Numbered from the stretch's first letter, positions 36,520 through 45,866 are shown. The stretch is 64,000 nt of DNA from Thioglobus_B sp964558405 (GCA_964558405.1 CAZLDG010000002.1:1-64000); one strand, 5' to 3'. Numbers and translations: made by a program. The notes: a model not told the origin generated them from the sequence alone.

Positions 36520-36547
36520 CTATAAGTTTTTATTTTCGGTATTTGTC

Positions 36548-36688
36548 ATGAAACAAAAGAGAACCTTTCAACCTAGTGTTATCAAGCGTAAGCGTAAGCA
36601 CGGTTTTAGATCAAGAATGAGCACCAAAGCAGGTCGTGCTGTGATTAGCGCACGTAGAAAAAAAGGTCGTAAGCGTTTAGCGGCATAG
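36548..36688 (+). CDS. rpmH: 50S ribosomal protein L34
   Basis: A 46-residue, very basic ribosomal protein: MKQKRTFQPSVIKRKRKHGF and on to a KKGRKRLAA end, matching L34 over its full length. The GTG start of rnpA is the next codon after its TAG stop, in the usual rpmH-rnpA order. No DnaA-box cluster or dnaA is next to it, so this is not shown to be the replication origin. Confidence 0.97.
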   Translation: MKQKRTFQPSVIKRKRKHGFRSRMSTKAGRAVISARRKKGRKRLAA

Positions 36689-37024
36689 GTGTCTTTTAGG
36701 CTGACAAAAGCTGCAAAAATTCTAAAGCCAAAGGAGTATTCTGCTGTTTTTTCAAACGGCAAGATAACTCGGGGAAAGTACTGGCAAATCATGGCCAAAC
36801 CAACCACAGGCAAAGCACGCCTGGGTTTGGCAATTTCCAAAAAGTCTCATCGTTTGGCAGTCGAGCGCAATCGTTTTAAAAGAATCGCTCGCGAGGTGTT
36901 TCGCCTAGAACAACAAGCCTTGGATCACTGGGAAGTGGTGGTCATGGCCAGAGGCAAAAATGCCGATAATCCCACCCTATTTGCAGACCTAAAGTCCACG
37001 CTAAAACAAGCGAGCCAATCCTAA
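36689..37024 (+). CDS. rnpA: Ribonuclease P protein component
   Basis: Protein subunit of RNase P, which trims tRNA 5' ends. The 111-residue basic protein has the RNR region SHRLAVERNRFKRIAREVFR (about 53-72). It starts with GTG right after rpmH and its TAA overlaps the yidD ATG by one base (TAATG). Confidence 0.95.
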   Translation: MSFRLTKAAKILKPKEYSAVFSNGKITRGKYWQIMAKPTTGKARLGLAISKKSHRLAVERNRFKRIAREVFRLEQQALDHWEVVVMARGKNADNPTLFADLKSTLKQASQS

Positions 37025-37239
37025 TGCGTTACCTGCTGTTAATTCCGATTAAATTTTATCAGCTATTTATCTCACCGCTGCTGGGTTCCAACTGTCGTTT
37101 TCAACCCACCTGCTCACAATATTCTTATGATGCAATTAAGACCCACGGGTTTTTTAAAGGGTTAAAATTAAGCGCGCGTCGCATTGGTAAATGCCATCCG
37201 TGGCACGAAGGCGGATATGATCCGGTGCCCAAAAAATAA
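37024..37239 (+). CDS. yidD: Membrane protein insertion efficiency factor YidD
   Basis: A 71-residue peripheral membrane protein assisting YidC. It has the conserved YQLFISPLLGSNCRFQPTCS and a CHPWHEGGYDPVP end with the family cysteines. It lies between rnpA and yidC as usual. Confidence 0.95.
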   Translation: MRYLLLIPIKFYQLFISPLLGSNCRFQPTCSQYSYDAIKTHGFFKGLKLSARRIGKCHPWHEGGYDPVPKK

Positions 37240-37256
37240 CAACACAATTAATTATT

Positions 37257-38864
37257 ATGGACAATCAAAAATTCTTTCTTATTATTGCAATTTTCTTATC
37301 GGTCTTCTTGTTATGGGATCGTTGGCAAGCCACTCATGATGAAAATGGCAATCCTATTGTTGTTGCCGCTCAGCCAATCATCACCCCTGAAGCACCAAGT
37401 GCCAATACCGGCGATGTTCCAGTGGCACTAAGCAGTAATAATTTTGAGGTACCGAGCGCCAATAGCGTGGCGCAACCAGCCTTTACTACCATTACTACTG
37501 ACACACTCACCTTAGAGATTAGCCACAAAGGTGGTACGGTACAAAACGCTTATTTAAACAACTACCCGATTGCTCTAGGAGCCGAAGAAAAATTCCAGCT
37601 GCTTAATAGCAATCGTGGTGAGCTGTTCCAAGCACAAAGTGGTCTATTGCCACAAGACGTCGTACCAACCCATCATTCACTTTATCAGGCTGAGAAGTCG
37701 CATTACACGCTGAGCGGTGACACACTGACTGTACCTTTTAAATTTAGCAGTGGCGGTGTTGAAGTGATTAAGAATTTCCACTTCACCAAGGGCAGCTACG
37801 TGGTTGAGGTTGATTATCAAATTAACAACAATAGCAACAATGCGCTTAATATCACCAGCTATACACAATTAGCACGTCATGCCATCGATCAATCTTCACT
37901 AATGATGCCAACCTTTACCGGCGGTGCATTTTTTGATGATGAAGAAACCTTTACCAAGCTAGATTTTGACGAATTCGATTCTAACTTGGACAAGAAGTCT
38001 AAAGGCGGCTGGATGGCCATGGTGCAGCATTACTTCCTAACAGCCTGGATTCCAAATGCAGACAATACCCACACCTATTCTTCTAAGATTAGTGGCGACA
38101 AACATCTATTAACCACGCTCAATCCAAGCACAACGATTGCCCCGGGCGCTAGCGCTACCTTAACGGCTAACCGTCTATATATCGGCCCTAAAGAGCAAGT
38201 GCAGATTGATAGCATTGCCCCTGGTCTGGATAAAACCGTTGATTACGGTATCTTATTTATCATTGCCAAGCCGCTTTCAGAATTATTACACTGGATTAAT
38301 TCTTGGGCAAACAGCTGGGGTTATTCCATCATTATCCTAACCATTTTGATTAAGTTGGCCTTCTATAAGCTTAGTGAGAAGTCTTATCGCTCAATGGCGG
38401 GTATGCGCAAACTGGCGCCAAGACTGGAGCAAATTAAAGAGGCCTATGGTGAAGACAAGCAAAAGCTGGGTCAAAAAACCATGGAGCTATACAAGAAAGA
38501 AGGCGTAAATCCAGCCTCGGGCTGTTTGCCAATCCTGGTGCAGATTCCGGTGTTTATCTCTTTATACTGGGTACTACTAGAGATGGTTGAACTCAGACAA
38601 ACGCCGTTTTGGTATTTGGCCGACCTCAGTGCAGAAGATCCTTATTTCATTCTACCGATTGTGATGGGTCTATCAATGATCGTCCAACAAAAGCTCAACC
38701 CAACACCACCAGATCCAATGCAGGCTAAGATTATGATGGCGCTGCCATTTATCTTTACCATCTTCTTCTTGTGGTTCCCATCAGGATTGGTACTATACTG
38801 GGTAGTCAACAACGTATTGTCTATTGCCCAACAATGGCTGATTAACAAACGCATTAATGGCTAA
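37257..38864 (+). CDS. yidC: Membrane protein insertase YidC
   Basis: Inserts and folds inner-membrane proteins, alone or with Sec; the ATP synthase c subunit is a known substrate of the family. The 535-residue protein has the N-terminal helix (about 5-22), a large periplasmic beta domain (to about 335) and the five-helix core from about 340, with KMMELYKKEGVNP-like loop (TMELYKKEGVNPASGCLP) and WVVNNVLSIAQQW near the end. Its stop overlaps the next gene's start by 8 bases (ATGGCTAA). Confidence 0.96.
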   Translation: MDNQKFFLIIAIFLSVFLLWDRWQATHDENGNPIVVAAQPIITPEAPSANTGDVPVALSSNNFEVPSANSVAQPAFTTITTDTLTLEISHKGGTVQNAYLNNYPIALGAEEKFQLLNSNRGELFQAQSGLLPQDVVPTHHSLYQAEKSHYTLSGDTLTVPFKFSSGGVEVIKNFHFTKGSYVVEVDYQINNNSNNALNITSYTQLARHAIDQSSLMMPTFTGGAFFDDEETFTKLDFDEFDSNLDKKSKGGWMAMVQHYFLTAWIPNADNTHTYSSKISGDKHLLTTLNPSTTIAPGASATLTANRLYIGPKEQVQIDSIAPGLDKTVDYGILFIIAKPLSELLHWINSWANSWGYSIIILTILIKLAFYKLSEKSYRSMAGMRKLAPRLEQIKEAYGEDKQKLGQKTMELYKKEGVNPASGCLPILVQIPVFISLYWVLLEMVELRQTPFWYLADLSAEDPYFILPIVMGLSMIVQQKLNPTPPDPMQAKIMMALPFIFTIFFLWFPSGLVLYWVVNNVLSIAQQWLINKRING

Positions 38865-39720
38865 ATCCGTTCTAGCGCATCACGACACTTACCAACATTG
38901 GCGTGACGGCAAACTAGAACACGCAGCCACTGATATTGAACAAACCCTGGTCGAGATCCAGGATCCCCGATCGCTAAGTACGACAGAAAAAGCCCAGATT
39001 AAACAGCTGTGTGATCAGAACAACTTTGCCCTGTTTCAAATCAAAACACAAAGCGATTATTCGGATGCCGTCAATCAAATTAACGCACAATTTGGACTGT
39101 TTGAATTTGATCAACACCTCTACGTAGGCGACCAAGGCTTGGCTCACATTACCCCGAACGAGCAACAAACCCAGGGAGAGTTTATTCCCTATACCACCCG
39201 CGCGATTAACTGGCATAGCGACGGCTACTATAACGACTTGGCGCATCGGATTCGCGCTTTCTCGCTATTTTGCGCCAACCCAGCTAAAGAAGGTGGTGAG
39301 AATCAGTGGATAGACCCACAAATGCTCTACATTCTACTCAAAGAAGACAATGCAGATGTGGCCCAAGCACTGACTCACCCCCAGGCCATGACCATTCCCG
39401 AGCATCGGGTTGATGGAGTAGTGCGTCGCGCCAGATCAATTGGCCCTATCTTTTTCGTTGATGAGAAAACCAGTGAATTGTACATGCGCTACACCCAGCG
39501 CAAAAAACACATTGAATTTTGTGACTCGACCGAGGTGCAAGAAGCCGTACAAATCCTAGACCAGCTGCTAGCCCAAGAAACCGATTATCACTTTCGTCAC
39601 ACCATGTGTACTGGACAGGGTATTTTATGTAACAATGTGCCACATACACGCTCCGGCTTTGTTAACAACCCTGACAGTCCAAGACTGATGCTAAGAGGGC
39701 GTTTCTTTGAGAGAATCTAA
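38857..39720 (+). CDS. TauD/TfdA-family Fe(II)/2-oxoglutarate dioxygenase-like protein
   Basis: A 287-residue soluble protein. The iron-binding facial triad is visible as His120 and Asp122 in WHSDGYYN and His263 in NNVPHTRSGF. Arg276, Arg280 or Arg282 near the C-terminus could hold 2-oxoglutarate. The substrate is unknown: taurine-type sulfonates are the family's namesake but members act on many compounds. It overlaps yidC by 8 bases and lies 2 bases before ampD, so it is embedded in an envelope/translation operon. No sulfonate transporter is nearby. Confidence 0.82.
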   Translation: MAKSVLAHHDTYQHWRDGKLEHAATDIEQTLVEIQDPRSLSTTEKAQIKQLCDQNNFALFQIKTQSDYSDAVNQINAQFGLFEFDQHLYVGDQGLAHITPNEQQTQGEFIPYTTRAINWHSDGYYNDLAHRIRAFSLFCANPAKEGGENQWIDPQMLYILLKEDNADVAQALTHPQAMTIPEHRVDGVVRRARSIGPIFFVDEKTSELYMRYTQRKKHIEFCDSTEVQEAVQILDQLLAQETDYHFRHTMCTGQGILCNNVPHTRSGFVNNPDSPRLMLRGRFFERI

Positions 39721-39722
39721 GG

Positions 39723-40253
39723 ATGATGATTAACAACCACCGGCTTGATAATGCTCACTATGTTGGCTCTGATAATTACAACGAGCGCCCAAGTGAGGAA
39801 ATCTCCCTGGTGGTGATTCATAACATCTCCTTACCACCGGGTGAGTTTAATACGCCTTATATTGAGCAGTTTTTTACCAACCAACTAGAGATTGAGGCGC
39901 ATCCGTATTTTCAGCAGATTCAAGATCTAAAGGTCTGTGCACATCTGCTGATTAAACGCGATGGCTCTTTGGTGCAATTTGTGCCTTTTGATAAGCGCGC
40001 TTGGCACGCTGGCGAGTCGTCTTATCAAGGGCGAGAAAATTGCAATGACTTCTCTATTGGTATTGAACTCGAGGGTAGCGACAATCTGGCCTATGAGAGC
40101 GCGCAGTATCAAGTACTCAAGCAAGTACTCAAGGTGTTAAAATCTTATTATCCAATTAGCGATGTAGTCGGACATAGTGACATCGCCCCGGGACGAAAAA
40201 CCGACCCCGGAGCGGCATTTGACTGGAGCAAAATCAATGACACAAGCAAATAA
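39723..40253 (+). CDS. ampD: 1,6-anhydro-N-acetylmuramyl-L-alanine amidase
   Basis: Cytoplasmic zinc amidase of peptidoglycan recycling. The 176-residue protein has the zinc and catalytic residues His33 (VVIHN), Glu115 (GIELEGSD), His151 and Asp161 (VGHSDIAPGRKTDPG), matching E. coli AmpD His34, Glu116, His154 and Asp164. No signal peptide is present, as expected. kdsC starts inside its last 17 bases. Confidence 0.95.
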   Translation: MMINNHRLDNAHYVGSDNYNERPSEEISLVVIHNISLPPGEFNTPYIEQFFTNQLEIEAHPYFQQIQDLKVCAHLLIKRDGSLVQFVPFDKRAWHAGESSYQGRENCNDFSIGIELEGSDNLAYESAQYQVLKQVLKVLKSYYPISDVVGHSDIAPGRKTDPGAAFDWSKINDTSK

Positions 40254-40770
40254 AGCGGGCGCGCAAGCCCAAAAAATCAAACTGATTATCTTTGATGTAG
40301 ATGGTGTGCTCACCGACGGTGGGCTGTACTTCTCTGACGAGGGCATGGAGTTCAAGCGCTTTAACTCACTGGATGGTCACGGCATTAAAATGCTCAAAGA
40401 ATTTGGCATTGAGCCGGCAATTATCACCGCCAGAGAATCGGGCAATGTTAAACACCGCATGAACAATCTTGGCATTGAGCACTATTATCAAGGCCAAAGC
40501 AACAAGGTTCTGGCCTTTGAAGACTTGCTGAACAAACTGGGTCTTGAGGCCAGCGAGGTGGCCTATATGGGCGATGATGTAATCGACCTGCCGGTGATGT
40601 TAAAAGTCGGTCTACCAATTGCACCGAACAATGCCCACGAATTGGTTAAAGAAAAATCTGCCCTGGTGACCGACAAGACCGGTGGCTATGGCGCCGTTAG
40701 AGAGGCTTGTGATTTCTTATTAAAGGCCCAGGATAAATACGATCAGGCCATGAGCGTGTATTTGTCATGA
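40237..40770 (+). CDS. kdsC: 3-deoxy-D-manno-octulosonate 8-phosphate phosphatase
   Basis: HAD-type phosphatase giving KDO for lipopolysaccharide. The 177-residue protein has the nucleophile pair Asp20/Asp22 in IIFDVDGVLTDG and a second HAD motif MGDDVIDLPVM. ATG 40237 is chosen: it has GGAG eight bases upstream and the family length. It overlaps ampD by 17 bases and the next gene by 4. Confidence 0.94.
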   Translation: MTQANKAGAQAQKIKLIIFDVDGVLTDGGLYFSDEGMEFKRFNSLDGHGIKMLKEFGIEPAIITARESGNVKHRMNNLGIEHYYQGQSNKVLAFEDLLNKLGLEASEVAYMGDDVIDLPVMLKVGLPIAPNNAHELVKEKSALVTDKTGGYGAVREACDFLLKAQDKYDQAMSVYLS

Positions 40771-41069
40771 CGCAGTTTCAACAACTTTGTTATCAAACCC
40801 TTAAGCAAAAAGTACCCGCAGGACGAGTGATTAGTTATGGCGATCTAGCCACACTGATCGGCCACCCTAAGGCGTACCGCGCAGTTGGCTCTGCCATGAA
40901 TAAAAACCCCTTTGCCCCAGAGGTGCCTTGTCATCGTGTGGTGAAATCCAATGGCGAATTGGGAGAGTTTGCACAAGCCGTATCGCTAAAAGCAAAACGC
41001 CTTCAAGAAGAAGGCGTTTTGGTTAAAAACAATAAAATTGTTAATTTTGATCAGATAAGAATTACTTAG
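40767..41069 (+). CDS. Short O6-alkylguanine-DNA alkyltransferase (catalytic domain only)
   Basis: A 100-residue protein equal to the C-terminal domain of Ogt/Ada alkyltransferases. Residues PCHRVV include the acceptor Cys55; RAVGSAMNKNP supplies the arginine finger and DNA-binding helix. It is not an ATL protein, which have Trp in place of the cysteine. The N-terminal domain is absent. It overlaps kdsC by 4 bases, and its 3' part carries a strong hairpin (40994-41020) that probably ends the convergent ATP synthase transcript; the stops overlap by 4 bases. Confidence 0.87.
   Translation: MTQFQQLCYQTLKQKVPAGRVISYGDLATLIGHPKAYRAVGSAMNKNPFAPEVPCHRVVKSNGELGEFAQAVSLKAKRLQEEGVLVKNNKIVNFDQIRIT
40994..41020. 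terminator. Terminator hairpin inside the alkyltransferase gene
   Basis: A perfect 11-bp stem AAAACGCCTTC-N5-GAAGGCGTTTT lies inside coding sequence, 46 bases past the atpC stop on the minus strand. Both sides carry T-rich ends (TTTTGCTTTT on the minus strand, TTTTGG on the plus). It most likely terminates the atp operon; on the plus strand it could also end the yidC run, but only if transcription of its own gene is cut short. Confidence 0.7.
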
Positions 41070-41482
41070 CCTTTCTTATTGCGCATCTTAGAAATCAACT
41101 GCAATTGCGCCATCGCATCTGCCAGGGCTGCTTGTGTTGAAGAGATGTCTTGATCGGTTTCCGCATTGGTCATCGCCTCTTCAGCACGTTGCTTAGCTTC
41201 TAGTGCTTTAGACTCGTCTAAATCATGGGCGCGCATTGCTGTGTCTGAGAAGATAGTCACGACATCGGGCTGTACTTCAACAATACCACCGGAGACATAG
41301 ATTGACTCTTCACCATTTTCAGTTTGCAAGCGAACTTCGCCTGGATTTAGCGTTGACAGTAGCGCCAAGTGACCTGGGTAGATACCCAACTCACCGCTGG
41401 CGCCTGGCACGGAAACGTGCTGCGCTTCACCTGAGTACAAAGACTCAGTCGCACTAACTACATCAACGTGAACGTTTGCCAT
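41066..41482 (-). CDS. atpC: ATP synthase epsilon subunit
   Basis: Central-stalk subunit of F1. The 138-residue protein has the N-terminal beta domain (SVPGASGELGIYPGHLALLS) and a C-terminal helical hairpin rich in Ala/Glu. Last gene of the operon, one base after atpD in the gene order I-B-E-F-H-A-G-D-C. Confidence 0.96.
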   Translation of the reverse strand: MANVHVDVVSATESLYSGEAQHVSVPGASGELGIYPGHLALLSTLNPGEVRLQTENGEESIYVSGGIVEVQPDVVTIFSDTAMRAHDLDESKALEAKQRAEEAMTNAETDQDISSTQAALADAMAQLQLISKMRNKKG

Positions 41483-42862
41483 TTACGCGCTCTCCTTGGC
41501 TCTTTCGCGAACTTCGTCAATTGAACCGGTCATATAGAAAGCTTGCTCAGGAACGTCGTCCATGTCACCTTCTAAAATAGCCTTAAAGCCAGCAATGGTG
41601 TCTTTTAGTGACACATACTTGCCTGGCGCACCAGTAAATACTTCTGCCACGAAGAATGGCTGTGACAAGAAACGCTGGATCTTACGTGCTCTAGATACTG
41701 ACTGCTTGTCTTCTTCAGAAAGCTCGTCCATACCCAAAATCGCAATAATGTCTTTTAGTTCTTTATAACGCTGCAATACACCTTGTACGCTACGTGCAAT
41801 ATTGTAGTGCTCTTCACCAACGATATGTGGATCTAGCTGACGAGAAGTTGAGTCTAGTGGATCTACCGCTGGGTAAATACCTAGCTCAGCTACCTGACGT
41901 GATAGTACCACCGTTGCGTCCAAGTGCGCGAACGTAGTCGCTGGCGACGGGTCAGTCAAGTCATCCGCTGGTACGTATACCGCCTGGATTGAAGTAATTG
42001 AACCGGTCTTAGTTGAAGTAATACGCTCTTGTAGTGCACCCATCTCTGAAGCCAATGTTGGCTGGTAACCTACCGCAGATGGCATACGACCTAATAGTGC
42101 TGATACCTCTGTACCCGCTAGCGTATAACGATAAATGTTATCAATAAATAGTAGTACGTCACGGCCTTCATCACGGAAGTATTCCGCCATGGTTAGACCC
42201 GTTAGTGCTACACGTAGTCTATTTCCCGGTGGCTCATTCATTTGACCATATACTAACGATACTTTATCAAGTACGTTTGATTCTTTCATTTCGTGGTAGA
42301 AGTCGTTACCCTCACGAGTACGCTCACCCACACCAGCAAATACAGAATAACCTGAGTGCTCAATCGCAATGTTACGAATCAGCTCCATCATGTTTACGGT
42401 CTTACCTACACCAGCACCACCGAATAGACCAACTTTACCACCCTTAGCGAATGGACAAACCAGGTCGATTACCTTAATACCAGTTTCTAATAGTTCGGCT
42501 GCTGGAGAAAGCTCATCATAGGCCGGTGCTGGACGGTGAATTTCCCAGTCCGCTTCCTGGCCGATGTCGCCAGCATTATCAATTGGCTCACCCAGTACGT
42601 TCATAATACGACCCAGTGTCTTTGTACCCACTGGCACCTGAATTGCCTTACCGGTATTGGTCACATCCAGGCCACGCTTTAGACCTTCAGACGAACCCAT
42701 CGCAATCGCACGTACTACGTTATCACCCAGCTGTTGCTGAACCTCTAGGGTTAGGTTTGTCGCTGTTACGTGTAACGCATCATAAACCTTAGGAATACTA
42801 TCCGCTGGAAACTCAACGTCGATAACCGCGCCAATAATTTGTGTAATTTTACCTGTACTCAT
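41483..42862 (-). CDS. atpD: ATP synthase beta subunit
   Basis: Catalytic subunit of F1. The 459-residue protein has Walker A GGAGVGKT, the GVGERTREGND region with the catalytic Glu, Walker B LLFIDNIYR and the family signature PAVDPLDSTSR. Abuts atpC and lies 21 bases after atpG. Confidence 0.98.
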   Translation of the reverse strand: MSTGKITQIIGAVIDVEFPADSIPKVYDALHVTATNLTLEVQQQLGDNVVRAIAMGSSEGLKRGLDVTNTGKAIQVPVGTKTLGRIMNVLGEPIDNAGDIGQEADWEIHRPAPAYDELSPAAELLETGIKVIDLVCPFAKGGKVGLFGGAGVGKTVNMMELIRNIAIEHSGYSVFAGVGERTREGNDFYHEMKESNVLDKVSLVYGQMNEPPGNRLRVALTGLTMAEYFRDEGRDVLLFIDNIYRYTLAGTEVSALLGRMPSAVGYQPTLASEMGALQERITSTKTGSITSIQAVYVPADDLTDPSPATTFAHLDATVVLSRQVAELGIYPAVDPLDSTSRQLDPHIVGEEHYNIARSVQGVLQRYKELKDIIAILGMDELSEEDKQSVSRARKIQRFLSQPFFVAEVFTGAPGKYVSLKDTIAGFKAILEGDMDDVPEQAFYMTGSIDEVRERAKESA

Positions 42863-42883
42863 TTGCCTTTCCTTTTTTAAAAC

Positions 42884-43747
42884 TTAAACAGCAGCAGCAC
42901 CACTTACAATTTCAGAAATCTCTTGTGTAATTGCTGCTTGTCTTGCCTTATTGTAAACTAACTCTAAACCTTTCACCATGTCGCCCGCGTTGTCTGTTGC
43001 GCTCTTCATTGCAATCATACGTGCTGACTGCTCACAGGCAATATTCTCAACCAAACCTTGATAAACCAAAGCCTCGATATAACGCACCAATAGTGCACTA
43101 AGCGCTTCTTCAGCATCTGGTTCATAAATATAATCCCAGTGATGATCCATGCCTTCAACTTCACCCGCTACCATTGGCACCAACTGTGTGGTGGTTGGCG
43201 CTTGGGTCATGGTGTTTTCAAACACGTTGTAGGCCACTGATAATTGCTGGATATTGTCATCGTCAAAACTATCAAGCATCACCTTAATGGTGCCTAGTAG
43301 ATCATCAAAATGTGGGGTGTCACCCAGATCAGTCAACACTGAAACAATGTTTAGGCCGGTGTTTTTGAAAAACGATGTGGCTTTTTTACCAATCGTGCAC
43401 AAATCCACTTCAATACCTTGTTGCTGATACTCTGCTACTTGCTTTAGTACCGATCTAAATAGGTTGGTGTTAAGACCACCACAAAGACCACGATCACTAG
43501 AGATAACGATCAAGCCAATACGCTTAACCTCGCCCGTCTCTTTCATATACGGATGCTCAAACTCTGAGTGCGCATAAGCCAGATGGCCAATAACTTTGGC
43601 AATTTTCTCAGCATAAGGTCGAGAAGACAACATTCTGTCTTCTGCCTTTTTCATCTTAGAGGCCGCAACCATTTCCATGGCCGAGGTGATCTTCTGAGTA
43701 TTCTTAATACTCGCGATCTGAGTTCTAATTTCCTTGCCGCTAGCCAT
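42884..43747 (-). CDS. atpG: ATP synthase gamma subunit
   Basis: Rotating shaft of F1. The 287-residue protein has the N-terminal RTQIASIKNTQKITSAMEMV and the C-terminal MKSATDNAGDM helix characteristic of the family. It lies 6 bases after atpA. Confidence 0.97.
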   Translation of the reverse strand: MASGKEIRTQIASIKNTQKITSAMEMVAASKMKKAEDRMLSSRPYAEKIAKVIGHLAYAHSEFEHPYMKETGEVKRIGLIVISSDRGLCGGLNTNLFRSVLKQVAEYQQQGIEVDLCTIGKKATSFFKNTGLNIVSVLTDLGDTPHFDDLLGTIKVMLDSFDDDNIQQLSVAYNVFENTMTQAPTTTQLVPMVAGEVEGMDHHWDYIYEPDAEEALSALLVRYIEALVYQGLVENIACEQSARMIAMKSATDNAGDMVKGLELVYNKARQAAITQEISEIVSGAAAV

Positions 43748-43753
43748 GTTTAA

Positions 43754-45295
43754 TTACCAAGTGTGGTTTGCTTTGAAATCATCAATTGCTGCTTGTAGTT
43801 CAGCGGCAATATCATCGTTATAGTCGCCAGTTGAATTGATCTTCTCCATCAATGGCGCCTGGTTGTTGTTCATGTAAGCCAGTAGTGCTGCTTCAAAATC
43901 TACTACCTTGTTCACTTCGATATCATCTAGTGAACCTGAGTTAGCCGCAAATAGTGAAGTAGCTGTCTCAGCAATTGATAGTGGTGCATACTGGTTCTGC
44001 TTCATTAGCTCAGTTACGCGCTGACCACGGTCAATTTGCGCTTTGGTTTCTGCATCTAGATCAGAAGCAAACTGCGCAAATGCTGCCAGTTCACGATACT
44101 GTGCCAGGTCTAGACGAATACCACCACCCAACTTCTTAATCACCGTAGTCTGTGCTGCACCACCTACACGTGATACCGATAGACCCGCGTTAATCGCTGG
44201 ACGAATACCTGAGTTAAACAAGTCAGTCTCTAGGAAGATTTGACCATCAGTAATTGAAATTACGTTAGTCGGTACGAATGCTGATACGTCACCGGCCTGT
44301 GTTTCAATAATTGGTAGTGCGGTTAATGAACCGGTTTGGCCTTTTACTTCGCCGTTGGTCATTTGCTCTACGTAATCTGCGTTCACACGCGAAGCACGCT
44401 CAAGTAGTCTTGAATGAAGATAGAATACATCACCTGGATACGCTTCACGACCTGGTGGACGCTTAAGTAGTAGTGATACTTCACGATAAGCCCAAGCCTG
44501 TTTGGTTAGGTCATCATAGATGATTAGCGCATCTTCACCGCGATCACGGAAGTACTCACCCATCGCACAACCTGCATAAGGTGCAATGTATTGTAGTGCT
44601 GGAGAGTCTGCTGCATTCGCTGCCACAATAATGGTGTTTTCTAGTGCGCCGTTTTCTTCTAGCTTACGTACAACTGCTGCTACTGAAGAAGCCTTCTGGC
44701 CAATCGCTACATAAATACATTTAACACCAGTGTCTTTTTGGTTAATGATGGCGTCTACTGCAACCGCTGTCTTACCGGTTTGACGATCACCAATGATTAG
44801 CTCACGCTGACCACGACCAATTGGCACCATAGAGTCAATCGCTTTAATACCGGTTTGTACGGGTTGATCAACCGATTGACGATCAATTACACCCGGTGCA
44901 ATCACTTCAAGAGGACGACTGGCCTTGGCGTCAATTTCGCCCTTGCCTTCAATGTCTTGACCCAGTGGATTTACCACACGGCCTAATAATTCTTCACCTA
45001 CAGGTACTTCCATTAGACGGTTAGTACACTTAACAGTATCGCCTTCAGAGATATGCAGATAGTCACCTAGTACCACCGCACCCACTGAGTCTTGCTCAAG
45101 GTTTAGTGCCATACCAAAGGTATTACCTGGGAATTCAAGCATCTCACCAAACTGTACGTCGGCCAAACCGTGAATCGCAACAATACCGTCACTTACACTG
45201 ATTACACGACCTTCGGTGCGTGATTGTGCTTCGAAATCAAAGCCCTGTATTTGTTTTTTAATTAAATCACTAATTTCAGAAGCGTTTAATTGCAT
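43754..45295 (-). CDS. atpA: ATP synthase alpha subunit
   Basis: Non-catalytic nucleotide-binding subunit of F1, 513 residues. It has Walker A GDRQTGKTA, ALIIYDDLTKQAWAYR and PAINAGLSVSRVGGAAQ. 22 bases separate it from atpH. Codon use is strongly biased as in highly expressed genes. Confidence 0.98.
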   Translation of the reverse strand: MQLNASEISDLIKKQIQGFDFEAQSRTEGRVISVSDGIVAIHGLADVQFGEMLEFPGNTFGMALNLEQDSVGAVVLGDYLHISEGDTVKCTNRLMEVPVGEELLGRVVNPLGQDIEGKGEIDAKASRPLEVIAPGVIDRQSVDQPVQTGIKAIDSMVPIGRGQRELIIGDRQTGKTAVAVDAIINQKDTGVKCIYVAIGQKASSVAAVVRKLEENGALENTIIVAANAADSPALQYIAPYAGCAMGEYFRDRGEDALIIYDDLTKQAWAYREVSLLLKRPPGREAYPGDVFYLHSRLLERASRVNADYVEQMTNGEVKGQTGSLTALPIIETQAGDVSAFVPTNVISITDGQIFLETDLFNSGIRPAINAGLSVSRVGGAAQTTVIKKLGGGIRLDLAQYRELAAFAQFASDLDAETKAQIDRGQRVTELMKQNQYAPLSIAETATSLFAANSGSLDDIEVNKVVDFEAALLAYMNNNQAPLMEKINSTGDYNDDIAAELQAAIDDFKANHTW

Positions 45296-45317
45296 ATCTT
45301 ATCCTCTTAACTTTAAA

Positions 45318-45866
45318 TTAATTTACCGACAAACGAGTTTGCAATGCTGCTACTCGTGCTCTGATTGACAAATCAAGAACCTTGTCGCCTTCTTTAATAA
45401 CAATACCGCCATTTAGGCTTTCATCTACCTCGGTGTCAATGCTAACCGTGGTTTGATACTTTGCCGTTAGGTCCTCAACAATTTGCTTTTGCTCTGCAGC
45501 GCTTAGCTTATAGGCACTAATCACTTGAAACGCCTTGGTTTCATTGGTGGCGTTCATCGCCTCATCAAATAGTGCCAAAATAGTGCCAACCGCGTCCATA
45601 CGCGCATTGTCTTGCAACAAAGCAATAGTCGCCTGCTCTTCAGCGCTTAAGTCTCTACCCAGTGCGCCAGCCATTAGCTTGGCTGTAGCCTGGGTTTTTT
45701 CTTGCTTATTCGCCTCTGGAGAAGCGGCGAACGCTTGATATAGTTCATCAGCTGCAATCTGTGCAAGTGCACTCAGTGCTTCATGCCACTGCGCTTGGGT
45801 GCCTGTCTGCGTCGCAATCTCAAAGATGGCGTTAGCATAAGGCTTGGCAATTGTTGTTTGTTCCAT
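45318..45866 (-). CDS. atpH: ATP synthase delta subunit
   Basis: Peripheral-stalk connector, 182 residues. N-terminal six-helix domain (TIAKPYANAIFEIA) and the C-terminal motif DESLNGGIVIKEGDKVLDLS, typical for AtpH/OSCP. Confidence 0.95.
   Translation of the reverse strand: MEQTTIAKPYANAIFEIATQTGTQAQWHEALSALAQIAADELYQAFAASPEANKQEKTQATAKLMAGALGRDLSAEEQATIALLQDNARMDAVGTILALFDEAMNATNETKAFQVISAYKLSAAEQKQIVEDLTAKYQTTVSIDTEVDESLNGGIVIKEGDKVLDLSIRARVAALQTRLSVN

Noticed and set aside
36487..36547. Replication origin next to rpmH
   Set aside because: The gap is only about 60 bases, holds a promoter, shows no DnaA-box cluster, and dnaA is not adjacent.
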